Positions 22,951 through 29,523 of a stretch of DNA of 32,661 nt are shown here, in pieces. Source of the stretch: Solirubrobacteraceae bacterium (lineage in GTDB: Bacteria; Actinomycetota; Thermoleophilia; Solirubrobacterales; Solirubrobacteraceae); assembly GCA_030655275.1 (NCBI GenBank), contig JAURVW010000352.1:1-32661 (forward strand), in the 5' to 3' direction. Below the pieces are notes generated by a model. That model saw nothing but the letters and a program-made list of their open reading frames with translations. It did no database searches and was not told the origin of the DNA. The position numbers were made by a program, and so were the translations under genes. The first letter of the stretch is position 1, and each line of letters starts with the position of its first letter.

Positions 22951-23325
22951 GTGGCCACCCGGAAAAGTAAGCCCCCTACCGAGGACGCGCCAGACGATCT
23001 GCCGGCGTCCCTGCGCACCGTCCTCTACTCCCCCACCAAGGCGGAGCTGCTGCGACTGATCGAGGAGCACGGACCGGTCGACGCCGGCGTACTCATCGAG
23101 AAGCTACGCACCCCGATGCACCGCAACAGCATCAACCTGCACCTCCGCGAGCTCGAGAGTGCCGGCTGGATTACCGTTGATTCGGTCAAGCAGAACCGCG
23201 GTGGCTTCGGCCGGATCTGGGATCTCACCAGCCGCGACCGCTCGTGGATCGCGTTCCTGACCCTCGTGCGAGATCAAGCACCAGTCCCAGTACTCAGCGA
23301 ACCCGCCACGGAATTTTCGACTTAG
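22951..23325 (+). CDS. Winged-helix regulator, paralogue of the 17992 gene
   Basis: The protein has 124 residues. A charged N-terminal extension (about 1-18) is followed by a winged helix: AELLRLIEEHGPVDAGVLIE, NSINLHLRELESAGW and the wing SVKQNRGGFGRIWDLTSRD. These blocks align with the 17992 protein throughout. The GTG start sits behind a -10-like TATCGT at leaderless spacing. It precedes the pentapeptide-repeat membrane protein by 27 bases and may control or be co-transcribed with it. The inducing signal is unknown. Confidence 0.75.
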   Translation: MATRKSKPPTEDAPDDLPASLRTVLYSPTKAELLRLIEEHGPVDAGVLIEKLRTPMHRNSINLHLRELESAGWITVDSVKQNRGGFGRIWDLTSRDRSWIAFLTLVRDQAPVPVLSEPATEFST

Positions 23326-23352
23326 CTCACCCGGCGCCGCGTTCCTGTTGCC

Positions 23353-24666
23353 ATGAGCAAGCTCCCGAAAGAGAACACGATCTGGCTGGCTGTTTCGGCC
23401 GCGCTGGTGATCGGCGTTGTCTTCCTCGCGGCCGCCGGCATCAGCGGCCTGGGCGACCTTCCCGTCAGACCCGGGCCGCCCGGCAAGGGCGCGGCGATCG
23501 AGAATGTGGGTGCTACCCCGCAAGAGAAGGCGGCTGCGATCACCGCCGCCGCGACCGCGGACGCCGCTCAGGTGACGCGATACAACGCTGACGTAGGTGC
23601 GTGGGCGACGGAACGAGCGAACAAGCGAACGTCGTCGTTTGCTCTCTTGGCCGGGGCGGTTGCGCTGCTTACTGCTGCCGTTGGCGCGGCGACCCACGCT
23701 GAAACAGTCCGCAAGAACCGTGGCGACAGCCAGTCTGCCGCCGAAGGACGTGCTGACGACCGGTTCGCGACGGCTATCGAACACCTTTCCAGCAAACAGC
23801 TTGGCGTCCGTATTGGGGGCATTTTTTCCCTGGAAGCGCTCGCTCGCGAGGCCGAAGGGCGCATCCAGACAGTCGTCCAAGTGCTACTGGCACACGCCGA
23901 ATCGTGGACCGATGGCGCTAAGAGTTGGTCCGAGCGGCCAGATGGTGCCGAGCCCTATCCAGCCCCGAGTGATGTTCGCGGGGCATTTGCGGCAGCCGCC
24001 AGGGTACGCACCGTCGATGCGATGCCGATTATTGACCTCAGCTATGCCGACTTGGGGGCTGCCGAAATCGCAGCAGTGGACTTGCGCCACGCAGACCTAA
24101 GCAACGCAGTTCTAACCAAAGCCGACCTTCGGTTCGCAGTCCTCAAAGGGGCGAACCTTCAGTGCGCCGTCCTGGCAGAGGCGGGGCTAGACGGTGCCAA
24201 CCTGACTGATGCCGATATGAGACAAGCCGATCTCACTGGGGCGTCGCTCATAGGAACGCAACTGTCCGGCGCGCGTTTGGCGGGCACTGTGTTCTGGGGC
24301 GTTGAGCTTTCGGAAGTTGACCTCATCGGGGTGGACCTCCGTGGGGCAGACCTCGTCGGCGCCCACCTTGAACTCGCCGACCTAGCACGGACGCGATTGG
24401 ACGGTCCAGAGCTGATCGGTGCCACAGGCGTTGGTTCGCACAGCTCCCACGAAACCTTCTTTGCCAAGCTCATTGGCGAGCATGTAACGGTGGCCTCATC
24501 TGTCGGCGACGATCAGCGTGGCGTCATCCAAGAAGTCGAGGTAGACCCCGGACCTCAGGAGGTCTTCGACGCGGACCTAAGTCTCGGCCTATCGCTCGGC
24601 GACGATAAGACGAAGCTTCTGTGGATCGCCAACTCGATGGTTAGGCCCCACGTCTTCCCCTTCTAA
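23353..24666 (+). CDS. Membrane protein with pentapeptide-repeat domain
   Basis: The protein has 437 residues. Transmembrane helices lie at about 10-30 and 98-115, separated by an Ala-rich helical loop. A conserved block (RFATAIEHLSSKQLGVRIGG, about 137-156) and SLEALAREAEGR come next. This is typical of the actinobacterial pentapeptide-repeat membrane family. From about 235 to 355 there are about two dozen A(D/N)LxxA-type pentapeptides (for example YADLGAAEIA, ANLTDADMRQADLTG) forming a right-handed beta-helix. The C-terminal 80 residues are unrelated. Codon use is less GC-rich than in the conjugation operon, as in the HEPN pair, suggesting cargo. Function is unknown. Confidence 0.85.
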   Translation: MSKLPKENTIWLAVSAALVIGVVFLAAAGISGLGDLPVRPGPPGKGAAIENVGATPQEKAAAITAAATADAAQVTRYNADVGAWATERANKRTSSFALLAGAVALLTAAVGAATHAETVRKNRGDSQSAAEGRADDRFATAIEHLSSKQLGVRIGGIFSLEALAREAEGRIQTVVQVLLAHAESWTDGAKSWSERPDGAEPYPAPSDVRGAFAAAARVRTVDAMPIIDLSYADLGAAEIAAVDLRHADLSNAVLTKADLRFAVLKGANLQCAVLAEAGLDGANLTDADMRQADLTGASLIGTQLSGARLAGTVFWGVELSEVDLIGVDLRGADLVGAHLELADLARTRLDGPELIGATGVGSHSSHETFFAKLIGEHVTVASSVGDDQRGVIQEVEVDPGPQEVFDADLSLGLSLGDDKTKLLWIANSMVRPHVFPF

Positions 24667-24670
24667 TAGA

Positions 24671-24700
24671 AAGTATACGCCTGTACCGTCATGGTATGAT
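24671..24700 (+). promoter_or_regulatory. Promoter region with shared GTATACGC-TGTACCGT element
   Basis: GTATACGCCTGTACCGT (24673-24689) is followed by TATGAT at 24695-24700. The first element recurs with one base fewer at 29131-29146 as GTATACGCTGTACCGT. TATGAT is a good -10 box, but the -35 is unclear. The first gene downstream starts at 24764, giving a leader of about 57 bases that includes a small CGGCGC/GCGCCG hairpin. Confidence 0.5.
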
Positions 24701-24763
24701 CTGTGCAATCGAGCGACGGCGCACCGGGCGCCGCCGCGAACCACAAGGGCACAGACGACCGTG

Positions 24764-25279
24764 ATGCATTCCCCGTCCGCCGATACTCCGCTGGCCCGCC
24801 AGCTACGGGCAACCCGGCTGGCCTTCACCCGCCCCGCACCCGGCCTTCGGTCTTCGGCTCCGATCGCCGCCTGCGACGATCTCCACCTCGCTCGCGGCCT
24901 CGCGCTTAGAGCGACCGACGAGCTGCTGAACCCAGGCGAGCTCCTTCCCTCGCTCGTGGCTGAGAACGGCGCGCCAACGGACCCGCTCACCGCGGCGCGG
25001 ACCGCGACCCGCAGCGCGGCCGCCACGCTCCTGGACCGCCCGACGCTTCGGCGTTCACCGCGCCTGCGCGCCGCCACGGACGCCGAGAGCCGCCACGTCC
25101 GTGCCTTGGTCGCGATCGCCGTGGCCGACGGCCACGGCCAGCACACCCCGATCGGGTACGCCCTGCAGGGCGTGCGCTACCTGACCGAAGCGATCGTGTC
25201 GCTTGCCGATGGCGACACCTGCACTGCGGCCGCCTCCACGCAGGTCGCCCAGATCTTCCTCGGCCGCGTGTCGCGCTGA
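24764..25279 (+). CDS. Hypothetical helical protein
   Basis: The protein has 171 residues, Ala/Arg/Leu-rich and predicted mostly helical. Segments include DDLHLARGLALRATDELLNP, DPLTAARTATRSAAATLLD, ESRHVRALVAIAVADGHG and YLTEAIVSLADGDTCTAAAS. No motif is recognised. GTG 24761 and ATG 24764 are both possible starts. It is the only gene under the 24671 promoter region and precedes the ribbon-helix-helix gene by about 125 bases. Location next to the replication genes suggests a plasmid-maintenance or accessory role, but the sequence does not show one. Confidence 0.5.
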   Translation: MHSPSADTPLARQLRATRLAFTRPAPGLRSSAPIAACDDLHLARGLALRATDELLNPGELLPSLVAENGAPTDPLTAARTATRSAAATLLDRPTLRRSPRLRAATDAESRHVRALVAIAVADGHGQHTPIGYALQGVRYLTEAIVSLADGDTCTAAASTQVAQIFLGRVSR

Positions 25280-25360
25280 ACCGAACGTTTGGTATTCGCT
25301 GCACGTCGGGCAATTCCTTCCCGCGTTTTCTCATCTCGAAAAAGCCACTCGCCCCCAAAG

Positions 25361-25372
25361 ACTCATATGAGT
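25361..25372. promoter_or_regulatory. Perfect 12-bp palindrome upstream of the RHH gene (operator candidate)
   Basis: ACTCATATGAGT is a perfect palindrome 33 bases before the GTG start of the ribbon-helix-helix protein. It is AT-rich in a GC-rich context and includes a possible -10 (TATGAG). RHH repressors usually autoregulate through such sites. Confidence 0.55.
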
Positions 25373-25404
25373 TTGCCGCCGATCGGGCTGCCACTCTTTC
25401 ACTC

Positions 25405-25668
25405 GTGCAGCAGCAGACTCTCGACGGCACTCCCCCTGCCTCCACGCGCCCAGGGCGCCGCGGCGGCCGCCCTCGCAAGGCTGAGGACGACAAGGTCAAA
25501 CAGAAGCTCATCGGGATGTACAAATCCGATGCCGCTCTGCTCAAGAGCCTCGTCGACGCCGGCGTTGGCAAGAGCGAATCCGAGGTCGTACGCAAACTCG
25601 TGCGCGAGCGTGCGAGCCAGCTCGAAGTCGCAGCTGCCCCGATCAACGGAGGCCGTCTAGCGGTGTAA
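25405..25668 (+). CDS. Ribbon-helix-helix (CopG-like) DNA-binding protein
   Basis: The protein has 87 residues. A disordered basic N-terminus with GRRGGRPRKAE, an AT-hook-like GRPRK, leads to a compact RHH-like domain (about 33-70). That domain comprises the strand KLIGMYKSD, helix AALLKSLVDAGVG and helix SESEVVRKLVRERAS. RHH proteins near plasmid replication genes often act as copy-number or partition regulators and repress their own promoter. The palindrome at 25361-25372 is the natural operator candidate. The GTG start has no Shine-Dalgarno. The gene ends before a strong terminator and precedes the replication gene by about 390 bases. Confidence 0.65.
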   Translation: MQQQTLDGTPPASTRPGRRGGRPRKAEDDKVKQKLIGMYKSDAALLKSLVDAGVGKSESEVVRKLVRERASQLEVAAAPINGGRLAV

Positions 25669-25686
25669 CCGACCCCTTAGAACGCG

Positions 25687-25714
25687 AAAGACCCGCCTTG
25701 CAGGGCGGGCCTTT
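25687..25714. terminator. Terminator after the RHH gene
   Basis: AAAG-A-CCCGCC, loop TTGCAG, GGCGGG-C-CTTT form a GC-rich stem with an A-rich left flank and CTTTC on the right, so it can act on both strands. It starts 18 bases after the stop at 25668. Confidence 0.8.
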
Positions 25715-25834
25715 CAGAAGCGTTCCGACATAGCTCTCTAGCGCGAGGGCGACCTAAGGGCCACATCGGGATCTCCACAACTAGGTCCCACCTTACCGCA
25801 ACCAGGCGGACGGAAAAAGCTTTCGTCTCCGGTC

Positions 25835-25871
25835 GGTCACTTCGACGTGCCGTTTTGCACGTCTTCTGACC
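25835..25871 (+). other. Leader hairpin upstream of the replication operon
   Basis: GGTCA (25835-25839) and GACGTGC (25844-25850) pair with GCACGTC (25857-25863) and TGACC (25867-25871) around CGTTTT. The outer stem can extend by a CGGT/ACCG step with one bulge. It ends 16 bases before the 58-codon ORF. It is well placed for replication control by RNA structure or as an origin element. The rest of 25717-25834 shows nothing clear. Confidence 0.5.
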
Positions 25872-25887
25872 ACCGACTCGCCGGGCG

Positions 25888-26064
25888 GTGCTGCTGGTGC
25901 ACGCCCGCGCCGCGACCATCTCGCGCGTCCGCTCCCGGACGGCGCGCGGGGTGGTGGCGATGCCGGCAGGCACCCACACACCAGCGGTCATCCCCGCAGC
26001 CCCGCAGCTCGTCGACGAGCTGGCGATCGTGCACGCGCTCCTCGAGGAGGCCGCGTGGTCGTAG
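25888..26064 (+). CDS. 58-codon ORF overlapping the start of the replication gene
   Basis: GTG 25888 to TAG 26062-26064 encodes 58 residues. The product starts LLVHARAATISRVRSR after the initiator and ends QLVDELAIVHALLEEAAWS. Third-position GC is about 90 percent, a strong sign of coding in this genome. The last 10 bases overlap the GTG start of the replication gene, whose Shine-Dalgarno GAGGAGG (26044-26050) lies inside this ORF, so translation of the two is probably coupled. An internal ATG at 25960 is an alternative start. No family is recognised. It may be a replication accessory peptide or a leader ORF that controls Rep synthesis. Confidence 0.5.
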   Translation: MLLVHARAATISRVRSRTARGVVAMPAGTHTPAVIPAAPQLVDELAIVHALLEEAAWS

Positions 26065-28619
26065 TCACCACTGCCCTCCAGCGGGAGCATGGCGCTCGCT
26101 CGCGAGCGCGCGACGCCGTTCGCGAGCGGCCGCGCCGCGGCGCTCACCGCCGCTGGTCACGCGACCGGATCTGGCATCCGGCCGCGCACGTCTCGCTGGC
26201 CGAACGTCGCCAGCCCGATCGCGTGGAGATCTCCGCGGCCGTTCAGCGCTACCGCCTGCAGTGTGGCCGCAAGACCGCTGGCGACGATGAGCTGTTCGCG
26301 CACCTGGTGGCGCTCGTCCACGTGCTCTACGCCAAGGCTCACACCGAGCAGGCGCAGACGGACGCTGGCGAGAAGAAGAAGGGCAGCGCCCACTTCGCGA
26401 CGACCTACGAGCAGATCATGTCGGCGCTGGCTGAGAAGTTCGGCATCTGGGGCCCGGCGCCGACGAAGGACACGCCCGAGCGCGAGGAGTGGGTCTCAGA
26501 CCACCGACCGCGGCTCTACGACTGGCTGGAGATCCTGCGCCAGTCTGGGCTCATCAGCCACGACAGCCGCGGAGTCAAGGACAACGCGCGCGTCTGGTGG
26601 CGCACAGAGGTCACCGTGCTCGGCGTCCCGGCCGATCTCACGCGCGAGGAGCTAGCGGCCGCACGCAGCTACGCGGCCGCGTTCCCGGACCGTGAGCGCG
26701 ATCGCCGGCGCCGCGGCCGCGTGCGTCCCTACGCGGAGATCTTCAAGGCAGCCAAGCGGCCCAGCAAGACCCAGAAGAAGGCGAAGGCGATCGTCACGGC
26801 GCGGGCCACCCGCAAAGCCCGGCGTGGTCCTCACAGCGGAAGTTCAGGTGGTCCTTGCAGTCCTGCGTTGCCCCCTACGGGGGCAACAGCAGAATTCGAG
26901 CCAACACCTTTTGATGAAGAGGCGTTTACAACTCCAAATACGTCTCTAGATAGGACGGGTGTGCGCGAGCGCCCACGTCCGGGTACCCCGGACCGATCAC
27001 GGCGGCTTCGCCGCAGTGTTCCTGCCGATCACTCCCGCGTCAGGCCGACGCCACGTGGCGGCAACCTTGAGCCTCCAGCCGGGTATCCCGGCGAGGGAGA
27101 GGGGGAGCTTTCCGAGCATGTCCGCAGGGCTCAGCGTGGGCCTCACGGCCGTAGACGGTCTCGTGGGCCGGTTTCGCCGGTCGAACGGGCCACTTGGGTT
27201 GAGGAGGGCCTGTCGATGGCGCAAACCCTGCGGGCGCTCGGCGCCGACGTCGACCTGACCGACGGGCCGTCGCTGGAGGCGATCACCAGAGCGTGGTACC
27301 TGGAGCGCTACGGCGAGGACGAGATGATGCGGCTGCTGCCGTGGTGCCCGCGCTTCGATGTGGCCGAGCTCGTCGACGCCGCGGCGCTCTACCGCCGCCA
27401 CGCGGCGGCCAAGCTGCCCGGCTGGCCGACCGATCCGCTCGGCGCGCTGCTGCGGATGGCCTCCACCCCGCTCCCGCCCTACGAGGTCCGCGTCCGCCAG
27501 GACGACGGGCGCTGGAAGGCCTTCACCCGTTACTCCGAGCGGCCCGAGACGATCGCCTACGCCGTTCGCGGCCTCCGAATGCTCGCTCGGGACATGGCGG
27601 CCGCCGCGGTGCTCCTCGAGGACCGCCGCCCGGCAGTCCAGGAGCCGGAGATCTACCAGCAGCCGACGGGCGGCCGCGTGTCGTTCCGCCACGAGGTCCG
27701 CGAGGCGTGGGACGAAGACGAGGCCACCCGCCGCCAGCGCGTCCGCGACCAGCTCGTGAAGGCCGGAGGCAACCCGCGCCGCCACCACGACTGCGAGTCG
27801 ATGGAGTTGGAGCTGGTCGACCGCGAGCGCCACGACCTGCTCCCGGCCCAGTTCGCCTACCCCAGCCCAACGAAGATGCGCGCCCACCGCGGCGCTTGGA
27901 TGCCGGCCTGGTACGTCACCACGCCCGACGCCCTCTCCCCCGTCTCGGCCTGGGCGCAGATCCTCGCCGCCGCCGGCGAATGGATCGACGAGCACACGAT
28001 CGAGCTGTGGCTGACGGGCCTCGCCCCGATCGAGCTGGCCGACGGCACCCTGACCGTCGCCGGACCGGCCACCCACGTGCAGTTCGTGACGACCCGCCTC
28101 GCGACCGTCCTCGACCAAATCCGCGAGGCCAGCGGCGTGGCTCGGCGTCTGCGCATCGTGGACCTGGCGGACTTCTCCGGCGGCCGCCATCACACCCCGC
28201 CGCGGCCGCCGGCCGCCGACCCCGGCGCCGACGGCAAAGCCGCCCGGGCTGGCCGCCACCTCAAGCGGATGGAGATAGAGCGCCGCCGTCTGCTCACCGA
28301 GCGCGACCAGACGATCAGCGACACCGAGCTCGTCGCTCGCCGCTCCTCGGCGACCGCCGACAACGAGACCTGGGACGAGCTGATGGATATCGCCGCGACC
28401 CGCGCCGAGTTCCACGGACCGACGGTCGTGGACCTGTGGCTGCGGCCGCTACTGCCGCGCTTCGGTGACGACGGCATCCTGACACTGACGGGGCACGCAT
28501 CGACGATCGAGCCGGTCCGGATGCGGCTCGGAGATCAGGTGACGCATCTGGTGCGCGCGATCGTCGGAGGCCGCGGCGTGGCGTGGCACGCGATTGACGA
28601 TTCGGAGGCCTGTCGATGA
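26055..28619 (+). CDS. Putative plasmid replication initiator with winged helix and two DnaA-domain-I-like modules
   Basis: The open frame gives 854 residues. Residues about 115-190 look like a winged helix (YEQIMSALAEKFGIWG, then RPRLYDWLEILRQSGLIS). Residues about 256-386 form an Arg/Pro/Gly-rich linker encoded by unusual AT-richer, dyad-rich DNA. Residues about 633-693 (WAQILAAAGEWIDEHTIELW, then LADGTLTVAGPATHVQF) resemble DnaA domain I. Residues about 773-840 (VVDLWLRPLLPRF, then DGILTLTGHAS) look like a second copy. There is no AAA+ or P-loop motif. DnaA domain I recruits helicase, so the protein may load helicase at a plasmid origin. GTG 26055 has GAGGAGG 4 bases upstream. A second strong Shine-Dalgarno precedes in-frame ATG 27216, so a 467-residue short form is possible. 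Confidence 0.6.
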   Translation: MVVVTTALQREHGARSRARDAVRERPRRGAHRRWSRDRIWHPAAHVSLAERRQPDRVEISAAVQRYRLQCGRKTAGDDELFAHLVALVHVLYAKAHTEQAQTDAGEKKKGSAHFATTYEQIMSALAEKFGIWGPAPTKDTPEREEWVSDHRPRLYDWLEILRQSGLISHDSRGVKDNARVWWRTEVTVLGVPADLTREELAAARSYAAAFPDRERDRRRRGRVRPYAEIFKAAKRPSKTQKKAKAIVTARATRKARRGPHSGSSGGPCSPALPPTGATAEFEPTPFDEEAFTTPNTSLDRTGVRERPRPGTPDRSRRLRRSVPADHSRVRPTPRGGNLEPPAGYPGEGEGELSEHVRRAQRGPHGRRRSRGPVSPVERATWVEEGLSMAQTLRALGADVDLTDGPSLEAITRAWYLERYGEDEMMRLLPWCPRFDVAELVDAAALYRRHAAAKLPGWPTDPLGALLRMASTPLPPYEVRVRQDDGRWKAFTRYSERPETIAYAVRGLRMLARDMAAAAVLLEDRRPAVQEPEIYQQPTGGRVSFRHEVREAWDEDEATRRQRVRDQLVKAGGNPRRHHDCESMELELVDRERHDLLPAQFAYPSPTKMRAHRGAWMPAWYVTTPDALSPVSAWAQILAAAGEWIDEHTIELWLTGLAPIELADGTLTVAGPATHVQFVTTRLATVLDQIREASGVARRLRIVDLADFSGGRHHTPPRPPAADPGADGKAARAGRHLKRMEIERRRLLTERDQTISDTELVARRSSATADNETWDELMDIAATRAEFHGPTVVDLWLRPLLPRFGDDGILTLTGHASTIEPVRMRLGDQVTHLVRAIVGGRGVAWHAIDDSEACR
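26867..27092 (+). other. AT-rich, dyad-rich segment inside the replication gene (candidate origin)
   Basis: A perfect 9-bp hairpin GTTGCCCCC-TAC-GGGGGCAAC (26867-26887) is followed by about 65 bases of much lower GC (26888-26954, including GAATTC, CTTTTGATGAAGAGG and CCAAATACGTC). Next come GTCCGGG-TAC-CCCGGAC (26977-26993), the palindrome CGCCACGTGGCG (27049-27060) and GCCGGG-TAT-CCCGGC (27078-27092). Third-position GC falls sharply through this stretch, as if selection acts on the DNA rather than the protein. An unwinding element with flanking binding sites is a plausible reading. Confidence 0.4.
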
Positions 28620-29365
28620 CGGCTCCTCTCCCCCTCGCTGACGGCCGGAGGCTGGGCGGGCACGTCGGTGTCCCGACCGAGCACCCGCCCGCCTCGGGGG
28701 CGGCCGGCCTTCGCTTGGCGGGGCTCCGGACGAGCGATCCGAGCGGTTCGTTCGATGCGCTGCGGCGGGGGGCCGTGACGCGATCGGCGGGAGTGCCGGA
28801 AGGCGGCCCGGGCGGGGCCGCGAAGGTCTGCACGCTCGCCCGGATCAGGGCCACCCGAACCAGACGAGCGCGGCGTCGGAAGACGCACCCGCAACCCTAC
28901 AGATGTTGCATTGCCAATGAAACAGTCGGCCGGAACGGCCCCGAAACGACGAGCGCCCCAGCCGAGGCCGGGGCGCTCACCGTGGTGTCAGTGAAGACGA
29001 CCAGATGCCCCGCCAGCGTATCACCGCAGAGGGCCAGCGCGGCGCCGTGGTGGCGCCGCGCTGGCGCGCCGGCGGCGCGCGGAGGGTTCTCTCCTCTTCC
29101 GACCCACAATGGACATGCTGCTCCGTCAAGGTATACGCTGTACCGTACAGCGGCTTGTACGCGAGCCATGACCACCCTGCACCCCAAACGATCCGGAAAA
29201 CAGGCCCATTGCCCGCGCCTGCGAATGCGACCACACACCCCCAACGTGGAACAAGTTCTGTTGGTGATGTGTGGTCGCATTCTTGTCTTGGTTATGGGCC
29301 TGTGGATCTGGGGGTGCAGGGTGGTCATGGTGCAGGTCTGTGGTTGGTCCAGAGTATTTTTGTGA
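28616..29365 (+). CDS. Doubtful ORF running into the origin-like region
   Basis: ATG 28616 overlaps the Rep stop as ATGA and has GGAGG 7 bases upstream. The first 80 to 90 codons have high third-position GC. Beyond about codon 95 the frame passes through a series of inverted repeats and the 165-nt hairpin, where codon usage breaks down and the peptide becomes Cys/Trp-rich without pattern. No domain is recognised. If translated at all, the start region may matter more than the tail. It is kept only because of the good initiation site. Confidence 0.25.
   Translation: MTAPLPLADGRRLGGHVGVPTEHPPASGAAGLRLAGLRTSDPSGSFDALRRGAVTRSAGVPEGGPGGAAKVCTLARIRATRTRRARRRKTHPQPYRCCIANETVGRNGPETTSAPAEAGALTVVSVKTTRCPASVSPQRASAAPWWRRAGAPAARGGFSPLPTHNGHAAPSRYTLYRTAACTRAMTTLHPKRSGKQAHCPRLRMRPHTPNVEQVLLVMCGRILVLVMGLWIWGCRVVMVQVCGWSRVFL
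28951..28978. terminator. GC-rich hairpin after the replication gene
   Basis: GAGCGCCCC, loop AGCCGAGGCC, GGGGCGCTC: a 9-bp perfect stem, extended by GGCC pairing in the loop. No T run follows. It may terminate rep transcription or be part of the origin. Confidence 0.5.
29034..29064. repeat. Perfect 13-bp inverted repeat
   Basis: CCAGCGCGGCGCC, loop GTGGT, GGCGCCGCGCTGG. It is followed directly by another GC-rich palindrome (GCGCGCCGGCGGCGCGC). No gene overlaps. A strong cruciform or terminator is possible. Confidence 0.75.
29110..29150 (+). promoter_or_regulatory. Sigma70-like promoter with a perfect 13-bp palindrome at the start site
   Basis: TGGACA (29110-29115), a 16-base spacer and TATACG (29132-29137) make the best -35/-10 pair seen in the window. 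CTGTACCGTACAG (29138-29150) is an exact odd palindrome covering the expected start near 29144, a classic repressor position. The transcript would enter the 165-nt hairpin about 20 bases later. Confidence 0.6.
29166..29330 (+). ncRNA. 165-nt multi-stem hairpin (structured RNA or single-strand origin candidate)
   Basis: Five nested stems share one axis. A 20-bp perfect outer stem (29166-29185 with 29311-29330) begins CCATGACCACCC. ACAGGCCCAT (29200-29209) pairs with ATGGGCCTGT (29294-29303). GAATGCGACCACACA (29223-29237) pairs with TGTGTGGTCGCATTC (29268-29282). CCAAC (29241-29245) pairs with GTTGG (29260-29264), and GAAC (29249-29252) with GTTC (29255-29258). Internal loops of unequal length separate the stems. 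This is unlike a simple terminator or a transposon end pair, and no target-site duplication is visible. Placement just downstream of a promoter and operator supports an RNA. A single-strand replication origin or transfer origin is the main alternative. Confidence 0.6.
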
Positions 29366-29491
29366 CGGAGTTGTTTGGTGGGTAGGAAGAGAAGAGAACG
29401 AGTGACGCGCGCCTGGCCTGGCCGGGGAGTAAGAGAGCTAAGGCAGCCAGCGGGCTCTACGGAGTACGAGCGGGTTGGTCGCGCGAAGAAG

Positions 29492-29518
29492 GTCGGTTTC
29501 GCTGGCGCGAAAGCCGAC
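29492..29518. repeat. Hairpin GTCGGTTTCGC/GCGAAAGCCGAC
   Basis: TTTCGC (29497-29502) pairs with GCGAAA (29507-29512) around TGGC, and the outer GTCGG pairs with CCGAC with one bulged G. It lies 75 bases before the Replic_Relax gene and resembles the imperfect inverted repeat beside an oriT nick site. Confidence 0.5.
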
Positions 29519-29523
29519 TGGAG

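Noticed and set aside
29166-29330. Reading the large hairpin as a MITE or insertion-sequence remnant
   Set aside because: No target-site duplication flanks it, and several inner stems also pair, unlike simple terminal inverted repeats; kept as a structured element instead.
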